In this document: one piece after another, positions 1-4,562 of the stretch
Position numbering within the stretch: the first letter of the stretch is position 1
Layout: every line of letters starts with the position of its first letter
Assembly: GCA_015058265.1 (NCBI GenBank)
Contig: SVCR01000129.1
Span: forward strand, 1-5,587
Source: Clostridiales bacterium
GTDB lineage: Bacteria > Bacillota_A > Clostridia > Peptostreptococcales > Anaerovoracaceae
Direction of reading: 5' to 3'
DNA: 5,587 bases
Notes under the pieces: model-generated
Seen by the model: only the letters and a program-made list of their open reading frames with translations
What the model was told of the DNA's origin: nothing
Database searches by the model: none
Made by a program: the position numbers and the translations under genes

Positions 1-233
1 GTGTTGCTGATATGTCCGTTACAGTAGGAACAGCAGTTATCGGATTCGGAGCTTTCCTGCAGGCTATCATCGACTTCCTGCTGATCGCATGGGTACTCTT
101 CATGATCATCAAGGCTCTTAACAAGGCTAAGGATGCAGCTAAGAAGGAAGAGGAACCTGCACCGGAAGAACCTGAAGAAGTTCCTGCTGATATCGCTCTT
201 CTCACAGAGATCAGAGACCTGCTGAAGAAGTAA
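1..233 (+). CDS. mscL: Large-conductance mechanosensitive channel MscL, C-terminal part (5' truncated by window edge)
   Basis: MscL is a homopentameric inner-membrane channel that opens under membrane tension and releases solutes during hypo-osmotic shock. Only the last 76 codons are present. The reading frame is open from base 3 (V-A-D before the Met at 12), so that Met is internal and the true start lies left of the window. The visible protein holds the second transmembrane helix (GAFLQAIIDFLLIAWVLFMI), a short basic stretch (NKAKDAAKK), an acidic Pro/Glu linker and the conserved C-terminal bundle helix ending LLTEIRDLLKK, which closely matches the family signature. The first helix and the pore constriction are missing because of the edge. 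The next gene starts 33 bases downstream with no terminator between, so co-transcription is likely. Family assignment is very secure. Confidence 0.95.
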   Translation, partial: VADMSVTVGTAVIGFGAFLQAIIDFLLIAWVLFMIIKALNKAKDAAKKEEEPAPEEPEEVPADIALLTEIRDLLKK

Positions 234-266
234 TGTCTGTTACCGTTCATCAGACGGAGAGATAGA

Positions 267-413
267 ATGGCTGACGAACTGAAGACTAGAGAAGAATCAG
301 AACTGAAGGAATATGAAAAACGTTCCCTGATAGTGCGCTCTGCTGTGGCATTGGGCACATTGCTGATCAGCGGTATCACGGGATATCTGGCGGGGAGGCT
401 CAGACGCAGATAG
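267..413 (+). CDS. Small single-helix membrane protein, 48 residues, unknown function
   Basis: I do not recognise this gene. It encodes 48 residues in two parts: a highly charged N-terminal segment (residues 1-19, MADELKTREESELKEYEKR, likely helical) and one hydrophobic segment at about residues 20-43 containing small residues (S, A, G) typical of packed helices. It ends in a positive tail LAGRLRRR. By the positive-inside rule the basic C-terminus would be cytoplasmic. The start is supported by GGAGA at 256-260, six bases before the ATG. It lies 33 bases after mscL, and its stop codon is one base from the next ATG at 415, so it fits an operon. Position, ribosome binding site and a coherent membrane-protein composition argue that it is real, but no homologue can be named. 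Confidence 0.65.
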   Translation: MADELKTREESELKEYEKRSLIVRSAVALGTLLISGITGYLAGRLRRR

Positions 414-414
414 T

Positions 415-732
415 ATGAAACTGTATCTTGATGATTACAGAAGACCGCCCCAGGGCATGGATTATGTATCTGCAGACAATTATGCTGACTTTCTTGCGCT
501 GATCGACAAGTACAGGAACTGCATCGAACTGGTGGATCTGGATTACGATCTGGGTTATGACAGCCTGTTCACTGGTTTCGATGCGCTTAAATACATGAAG
601 AAGCACGATATTCATCCGGTTCATATCAATGTCCATTCAACTCATGTGAGCGGAAGAGACAAGATGCTGAGATATGCTTCTGTTAATTTCCCGGATGCAT
701 TTGTTTCCGGTTGGGAAAGTGAGAGGTTGTGA
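415..732 (+). CDS. Cyclic-phosphate processing receiver-domain (cPRec-like) protein, 105 residues
   Basis: This is a small soluble single-domain protein resembling the family named cyclic-phosphate processing receiver domain. That family is a receiver-like fold predicted from comparative genomics to act on cyclic phosphate ends or related phosphoesters; I know of no demonstrated reaction for this protein. Visible family marks are the N-terminal MKLYLDDYRRPP (Asp6, Asp7), the VDLDYDLG motif at 40-47 (Asp41, Asp43, Asp45, Gly47), where relatives usually have LDHDLG, and the HINVHSTHVSGRDKMLR segment at 70-86 (His74, Ser75, Gly80, Arg81), where relatives show a similar VHS...G..nM pattern. The length is typical of a stand-alone domain. 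A GGGGAGG tract at 392-398 is 16 bases upstream, rather far, so translation may be coupled to the preceding stop codon one base away. It sits between two small membrane-protein genes, which suggests a joint role (inference). Confidence 0.75.
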   Translation: MKLYLDDYRRPPQGMDYVSADNYADFLALIDKYRNCIELVDLDYDLGYDSLFTGFDALKYMKKHDIHPVHINVHSTHVSGRDKMLRYASVNFPDAFVSGWESERL

Positions 733-751
733 TCCTCGGAGGAGGTAGGAT

Positions 752-1048
752 ATGTTATTCTCATTACTGGTCATACTTGCTGTTGCCTATGTCGTACTCA
801 AGACTCTTAATGTCAGGGCAGAATTCGCTCGCAGAGATGCAGAGCGCGAGGCTGAACTCAGAGCGGCGGAAGAGGCAGCTGAAGAAGCCATGGAAGATGA
901 AGAAACAAGAAAGAATGCTGTAGATGTCGAGGCGGAGACTATAGAGAATTCAATTGAATTCGATATGGATACAGAAGAAGGAGAACCTCTTACCGAGATC
1001 CCTGTGATAGAAGTGGAAGCGGAAGCTGTGGAAGAGGTAAACGCCTGA
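752..1048 (+). CDS. Membrane-anchored acidic coiled-coil protein, 98 residues, unknown function
   Basis: I do not recognise a family. Residues 2-18 form one hydrophobic N-terminal helix (LFSLLVILAVAYVVLKT) without a cleavage-like site, so it looks like a membrane anchor. Residues 22-55 are rich in Ala, Glu and Arg (RAEFARRDAEREAELRAAEE and on) and likely form a helix or short coiled coil. Residues 56-98 are strongly acidic with alternating hydrophobics (EIPVIEVEAEAVEEV) and may be disordered. The start is firmly set by GGAGGAGGT at 738-746, five bases before the ATG. It follows the receiver-like gene by 19 bases and precedes buk by 61. A competing frame opening at 729 in the same region lacks this ribosome binding site and gives an implausible protein. 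The architecture recalls small scaffold proteins, but function is unknown. Confidence 0.75.
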   Translation: MLFSLLVILAVAYVVLKTLNVRAEFARRDAEREAELRAAEEAAEEAMEDEETRKNAVDVEAETIENSIEFDMDTEEGEPLTEIPVIEVEAEAVEEVNA

Positions 1049-1064
1049 GAAGTTATAACAAATG

Positions 1065-1084
1065 TGCCGGGTAAGGTTCCGGCA
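1065..1084 (+). other. Short hairpin in the leader before butyrate kinase
   Basis: TGCCGG at 1065-1070 pairs perfectly with CCGGCA at 1079-1084, and an extra G-T pair narrows the loop to six bases. It is followed by GGGTAAAAACG, not a T-run, so it is not an intrinsic terminator. It lies in the 61-base gap before buk, about ten bases ahead of the ribosome binding site. It could stabilise or mark a processing point in the operon mRNA, or be chance. Confidence 0.4.
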
Positions 1085-1094
1085 GGGTAAAAAC

Positions 1095-1100
1095 GGGAGG
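1095..1100 (+). promoter_or_regulatory. Ribosome binding site that sets the buk start
   Basis: GGGAGG lies nine bases before the ATG at 1110. An in-frame ATG exists 16 codons upstream at 1062, but it has no such site, would translate through this Shine-Dalgarno, and would add a basic stretch (MCRVRFRQGKNGRKNY) absent from the family. The 1110 start places the conserved NLGSTSSK motif at residues 10-17, as expected. Confidence 0.85.
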
Positions 1101-1109
1101 AAAAACTAT

Positions 1110-2258
1110 ATGGCAAAGGAAAGAATACTTGTCATGAATCTTGGCTCAACTTCGAGCAAGATCGCTGTTTATGAGGATGACAAAGAGCTGTTCAATGACA
1201 CTATCCGTCATACTACTGAAGAGCTGGCACCATTCGGTGATGTAACAGAGCAGTATGAGTTCCGCTATGAGAGGATCAAGGAATCTCTTGCGAAGAACGG
1301 TGTAGGTCTGGATACTCTTACAGCTGCTGTATCAAGAGGCGGCAATATCATCGCTTGTCCTCACGGAGCGATCGGGATCGATCAGGCTATGATAGATTTC
1401 CTTACCAGACCGGAGGACCTTGCAAAGCACGTTTCGCTGATCGGAAGCATGATCGCGTTTGATCTGAATAAGGAATTCGGAATTCCTGTTTGCATTTACG
1501 ATGCTATCGGAACAGATGAGAAGATGCCTGTTGCCAGAGTCAGCGGAGTTCCTGAGATCCCTCATTTTACAGTCGGTCATACTCGGAATACCAGAGCTAT
1601 GGCTATCAAGTGTGCTGAGGAGAAGCTCGGAAAGAAGTTCGAAGAATGCACATTTATAGTAGCTCACCTCGGAGGCGGAAGCTCGATCCGTCTGTATAAG
1701 GATGGAGTCAACATCGACAGTGTCAATGATGACGAGGGCAATTTCACTCCTGAAAGAGGAGGCGGAGTCAGTGCTAAGAGACTGATAGATATGTGCTACA
1801 GCGGCAAGTACACCTACAAAGAGGCTATGAAAAAGATCCACGGCAACGGCGGACTCAAAGCTCATCTCGGTACAGCTGATGCTCTTGAAGTTGAGAAGAT
1901 GATTAGTGAAGGCGATGAATACGCTAAGATCGTATACGAGGCACTTGCTTACACAGTTGCTAAGGACATCGCTAAGCTTTCTGCAGTAGTGTGCGGAAAA
2001 GTCGACAGGATCATCCTGACAGGCGGAATGGCTCATTCAAAATTCCTCTCGGGATATATCAGCGATCATGTTTCATTCATCGCACCTGTTGAAGTCATGG
2101 CAGGAGAGTTTGAGATGGAAGCTCTTGCAGCCGGATGCCTCAGAGTCCTCCGCGGAGAAGAAAAGCTCCAGGATTTCAGCGAGATCGCTGCAAGCGCAGT
2201 TGACAGGATCAGGATATGCCCGGGCGTTGAGCCTTATACAACACCTGTACGCAAGTAA
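1110..2258 (+). CDS. buk: Butyrate kinase (acetate/butyrate kinase family), 382 residues with a C-terminal extension
   Basis: The enzyme transfers phosphate between butyryl phosphate and ADP, giving butyrate and ATP in the last step of the kinase route of butyrate fermentation. It is cytoplasmic and has the ASKHA fold. Visible motifs are the phosphate-1 loop ILVMNLGSTSSK (6-17), SRGG (75-78), VAHLGGGSS (184-192), the PERGGGV segment (215-220), GTADALEVEKMISEGDEYAK (254-273), the adenosine loop ILTGGMAHSK (302-311) and SFIAPVEVMAGEFEMEALA (322-340) followed by LRVLRGEE. These match butyrate kinases much better than acetate kinases. Two oddities stand out. The usual FHALNxKAVAR segment reads FTVGHTRNTRAMA (153-165). 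About 26 residues (SEIAASAVDR...YTTPVRK) also follow the point where relatives of roughly 355-360 residues normally end. A branched-chain acyl kinase role is possible. No phosphate butyryltransferase gene is adjacent. A terminator follows. Confidence 0.87.
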   Translation: MAKERILVMNLGSTSSKIAVYEDDKELFNDTIRHTTEELAPFGDVTEQYEFRYERIKESLAKNGVGLDTLTAAVSRGGNIIACPHGAIGIDQAMIDFLTRPEDLAKHVSLIGSMIAFDLNKEFGIPVCIYDAIGTDEKMPVARVSGVPEIPHFTVGHTRNTRAMAIKCAEEKLGKKFEECTFIVAHLGGGSSIRLYKDGVNIDSVNDDEGNFTPERGGGVSAKRLIDMCYSGKYTYKEAMKKIHGNGGLKAHLGTADALEVEKMISEGDEYAKIVYEALAYTVAKDIAKLSAVVCGKVDRIILTGGMAHSKFLSGYISDHVSFIAPVEVMAGEFEMEALAAGCLRVLRGEEKLQDFSEIAASAVDRIRICPGVEPYTTPVRK

Positions 2259-2263
2259 TACTG

Positions 2264-2291
2264 TTGATCTCGAACGGCATCATAATATAAT
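2264..2291 (+). promoter_or_regulatory. Possible promoter just downstream of buk
   Basis: A perfect TATAAT at 2286-2291 is preceded, 16 bases away, by TTGATC at 2264-2269 (four of six to the -35 consensus). A start near 2298 would give an RNA of about 65 bases ending at the hairpin terminator at 2334-2364. No gene lies in that stretch. This may be chance in AT-rich spacer DNA. Confidence 0.25.
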
Positions 2292-2333
2292 GCTGTCATA
2301 CGGCAATTCTATCTGCATATGATATACAGCTGA

Positions 2334-2364
2334 CCCCGCGTCTTACGACGCGGGGCTGTTTTAT
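2334..2364 (+). terminator. Rho-independent terminator after buk
   Basis: CCCCGCGTC (2334-2342) pairs perfectly with GACGCGGGG (2347-2355) around a TTAC tetraloop, followed within three bases by TTTTAT (2359-2364). The T-run on the plus side makes it a terminator for the mscL-to-buk transcript. On the minus strand the stem is followed by TCAGCTGT, so it is weaker for the convergent gene ending at 2408, though the stem could still impede that transcript. Confidence 0.88.
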
Positions 2365-2407
2365 ATCGCAGTTACCTGTGAGATAAGCGGTTGATCGCAG
2401 CTTATAA

Positions 2408-4330
2408 TTATTTCTTTCTGACTTCGTGTCTGCCCTTGATGCCGTTGATCGGCGTGAGCTTGACATACTCTTCGATCGGAGCATCGTTGAGGCAGAGCTC
2501 GATGATCTGTCTTCCGAGCGGATCAAGATCCGGCTCAAGGAACTGCTGGAGCTCCTTCTTAAAGAAATCTGTCAGTATGGCTGCACATTCATCATATCCG
2601 TCTTCATTGAGCTTGGACTGCAGCTCAGGACGGAGGAAGGTACGTCTTATAAACTGTCCGTCGATCTTCATCTCATCGAGAGAATAGCCGAACAGCGGAC
2701 AGCGGGCAGGTACGAGGTGATTAGCTTTGACCGTACCGCTTCTTCTCGCGAGATACTCTCTTGTGATCCACTCTGCTTTGAACCCGATCTCATAGGCACC
2801 GATGTGCTGGTTAGGGATCAGGATGTTGAGAGTGTTAGGAGTATCGATGATCTGATGGAGCAGCATGTTCGCCTGAGTGACCTTCTTGCCTGTAGCGAAA
2901 GGCCAGTATGATCCGACACCTTCTGCTGATAAGCCGCTGCCTGCTGCATTGTCAGCGATAGACGGATTCTTGAATCCGCGAGGTGCGATCAGTCTCCACA
3001 GCCATGCCAGGGCAGGAGGTACGATCTGTACGAAGCCCATGACACCGTAGTTAGGATTCTCCTTGGTGCTTGGCGGCATCCTTACGCCGAATGATCTTAT
3101 GTCGACCTCAAGAGGTTCATCTCCCGGGATGATGCTGTCTATCATCTCGCGAGGGATGATGACTCTCGGATTGCTGCAAGGTTTGCCTGAAGCCTCCATG
3201 GTGTGCTCCCAGATAAGGCATGTAGCACCGGGTGTGCCGTCTATGTTGAAGAATTCGAGTGGTTCACTCGGATGTATGCTGATCCTCTCATAGAGAGGGA
3301 TGTTGCCGTAATAATTATCTCCGTCTACTCTCAGGAACCATCCGTTCTCCGCGTCTGTGATCACGAGCTTCCCGGATGTGTTCTGCATATCCGAATGCGC
3401 CATGACCATATCGTCTGCGATAGGGAAGATGTCACACGTATCACTGAGGTTTACATAGAACTCCTCGCCTGTGATGGTGTGCCTTGCGAGAAGGACGCGG
3501 TTGTCCGCTTCGCGTCTGATCTCTTCCAGCATCTCACTCTTACCGCCGCCGGAAGCTCCCTCGTGCATGAAGACGATCTCGTTCTCATAAGGAGTCTGGA
3601 GCAAAGCAGCCGAAGCGTGGTTCGTGATCCAGCCTTCATTCTCGCCGATGTCGAGGAGTACCGAGAAAACACCTTTCTTGGCACTTGGACCCGGATAGAG
3701 ATTATATGAGAAAACTTCATGCAGTTCTGTGCTCCTGCAGTGTACTACAGCCTGCTTGCCGCTGAAGTGTGTGTGCCTGAACGGAGGCGCGACATAGATG
3801 ATCGACCTTGGGGTGTAACCGTCCTCCAGCGAGTCGATGCTGACGAATTCCTGGATGTTGGCCAGTGCGTAAGCGAAAAATGCCGCATTAGCAGGGCAGA
3901 CTACCAGGCATGAATAGCCGTGGAACTTGCCTCCGATGCTGACAGGCATTACAACGAGCGGCTGCTCACCGAGCCAGTTCATCGTAGCTGCGCGGAGGTC
4001 GCCGAATTCCATGTTCCATATATCTCTGAAACGAGGCTTATCTGTAGGCAGATCATCTCCTATGAACATACAGTTAGGATCTCTTCTGCGCATGTATTCA
4101 TCTGTGAAGTTGACGGATGAACCATTCTTGCAGCGGACTACTTCCGCTTCCTGGACGTAGCCTCTTCCCGGAATGGTGTAGCCGACTATATTGACGCTGC
4201 CGCCTGAAGTCCCGAAGCAGAGCTCATACAGCTCGTGCTTGTTTACAGGGAAATAGATGTGCGGGCTTGCTGCGAGAGCAGTGCGGAGATCGGCAGGTAT
4301 ATTGATCTTTCCGAGGATATCGTTCTTCAT
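2408..4330 (-). CDS. DUF4914 family protein with a PEP-carboxykinase-like P-loop domain, 640 residues
   Basis: I assign this by recognition to the uncharacterised DUF4914 family (about 630 residues, found in Bacteroidota and Clostridia). Its biochemical role is unknown. The sequence shows a perfect Walker A loop, EGASGGGKSE (257-266, Lys264, Ser265). After it come GEEFYVNLSDTCDIFPIADD (288-307), LVITDAENGW (322-331), SNPRVIIPREMI (386-397) and SFGVRMPPSTKENP (413-426). Their order and spacing resemble the P-loop, the DDEHxW metal motif, the NTRxxYP nucleotide segment and the GVLPPVSKLT segment of ATP-dependent PEP carboxykinase, with DAEN replacing DDEH. A GSYWPFATGKK motif lies at 473-483. 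The likely meaning is a cytoplasmic ATP-using phosphotransferase of the PEPCK/HPr-kinase fold (inference). There is no signal peptide or membrane segment. The ATG has GAAGGA about 11 bases upstream. It is convergent with buk and divergent from the GH2 gene. Confidence 0.78.
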   Translation of the reverse strand: MKNDILGKINIPADLRTALAASPHIYFPVNKHELYELCFGTSGGSVNIVGYTIPGRGYVQEAEVVRCKNGSSVNFTDEYMRRRDPNCMFIGDDLPTDKPRFRDIWNMEFGDLRAATMNWLGEQPLVVMPVSIGGKFHGYSCLVVCPANAAFFAYALANIQEFVSIDSLEDGYTPRSIIYVAPPFRHTHFSGKQAVVHCRSTELHEVFSYNLYPGPSAKKGVFSVLLDIGENEGWITNHASAALLQTPYENEIVFMHEGASGGGKSEMLEEIRREADNRVLLARHTITGEEFYVNLSDTCDIFPIADDMVMAHSDMQNTSGKLVITDAENGWFLRVDGDNYYGNIPLYERISIHPSEPLEFFNIDGTPGATCLIWEHTMEASGKPCSNPRVIIPREMIDSIIPGDEPLEVDIRSFGVRMPPSTKENPNYGVMGFVQIVPPALAWLWRLIAPRGFKNPSIADNAAGSGLSAEGVGSYWPFATGKKVTQANMLLHQIIDTPNTLNILIPNQHIGAYEIGFKAEWITREYLARRSGTVKANHLVPARCPLFGYSLDEMKIDGQFIRRTFLRPELQSKLNEDGYDECAAILTDFFKKELQQFLEPDLDPLGRQIIELCLNDAPIEEYVKLTPINGIKGRHEVRKK

Positions 4331-4384
4331 ATTTGTCTTATTCCTTCAGTATTATTGTTGTATTCTGATCTGCGGCTGTGATCG

Positions 4385-4404
4385 ATGGTATCTGAATTTA
4401 CCAT
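4385..4404. promoter_or_regulatory. Inverted repeat, candidate operator for the minus-strand gene
   Basis: ATGGTA (4385-4390) and TACCAT (4399-4404) form a perfect six-base inverted repeat with an eight-base spacer. It overlaps the proposed minus-strand -10 element, which is where a repressor site would be expected. The pattern is directly visible; regulator identity is unknown and chance is possible. Confidence 0.35.
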
Positions 4405-4424
4405 GCGGTCTGTCTATTGATCAA
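4395..4424 (-). promoter_or_regulatory. Possible promoter of the DUF4914 gene
   Basis: On the minus strand TTGATC (4424-4419) is followed after 18 bases by TAAATT (4400-4395), each four of six to consensus. A TGG just before the -10 gives an extended -10 character. Transcription would begin near 4388, leaving a leader of about 58 bases. This is the best candidate I can see, but it is weak. Confidence 0.35.
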
Positions 4425-4453
4425 AGTCCAGTCGCAGACAGAGACAATTTTAC

Positions 4454-4481
4454 TAGTGTTTTTTCTTGTATGCAAGCACTA
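4454..4481. promoter_or_regulatory. Nested inverted repeats upstream of the GH2 promoter, candidate operator
   Basis: An inner repeat CTTG-TATG-CAAG (4465-4476) sits inside outer arms TAGTG (4454-4458) and CACTA (4477-4481). The outer arms are placed asymmetrically because of a T6 run on the left. The core resembles the palindromes bound by several sugar-responsive repressors, but I cannot name the regulator. It ends 13 bases before the proposed -35 of the GH2 gene, so activation or looping is also possible. Confidence 0.35.
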
Positions 4482-4494
4482 AAATACGAGTGCC

Positions 4495-4522
4495 TTTAAA
4501 AGAGTCGATAACGTGATATAAT
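4495..4522 (+). promoter_or_regulatory. Promoter of the GH2 gene (extended -10)
   Basis: A perfect TATAAT at 4517-4522 is preceded by TGA, giving an extended -10 (TGATATAAT). TTTAAA at 4495-4500, 16 bases upstream, matches the -35 consensus at four of six positions. Transcription would start near 4529, giving a leader of about 34 bases. This is the strongest promoter in the window. Confidence 0.75.
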
Positions 4523-4548
4523 AGTAACCTGATAAATGTAAATGAAAT

Positions 4549-4553
4549 GAGGT
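4549..4553 (+). promoter_or_regulatory. Ribosome binding site of the GH2 gene
   Basis: GAGGT lies nine bases before the ATG at 4563 and fixes that start. The protein then begins MKSNWDIYPRPQMVRKDW, and the WxxLNGEW motif expected near the start of the GH2 sugar-binding domain follows at residues 18-25. Confidence 0.75.
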
Positions 4554-4562
4554 AGCAATTAC

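Noticed and set aside
235..255. GTCTG-N11-CAGAC inverted repeat between mscL and the 48-residue gene
   Set aside because: A five-base stem with an 11-base loop and no T-run; too weak to call a terminator or regulatory element.
1054..1059. TATAAC as a possible -10 element for an internal buk promoter
   Set aside because: No recognisable -35 at 16-18 bases upstream and no extended -10 TG, so there is not enough support.
787..1116. 109-residue minus-strand Ser/Ala-rich open frame
   Set aside because: Mirror of the Glu/Ala-rich coding sequence on the plus strand; it also crosses the intergenic gap and the buk start.
1471..1487. AGGAATTC-G-GAATTCCT palindrome inside buk
   Set aside because: It encodes conserved protein sequence (KEFGIPV); most likely a coding coincidence.
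1332..2036. 234-residue open frame on the minus strand antisense to butyrate kinase
   Set aside because: It lies wholly inside buk, whose family motifs are unmistakable; the product is low-complexity Ser-rich and has no recognisable domain.
2383..2405. ATAAGC-N11-GCTTAT inverted repeat just after the DUF4914 stop
   Set aside because: A short AT-rich stem with no T-run on the minus strand; not convincing as a terminator for that gene.
2426..2911. 161-residue plus-strand open frame
   Set aside because: Antisense shadow of the DUF4914 gene, with no domain-like composition; the minus-strand frame is continuous for 640 residues with a P-loop.
3203..3709. 168-residue plus-strand open frame
   Set aside because: Antisense shadow over the P-loop region of the DUF4914 gene, with no coherent domain signal.
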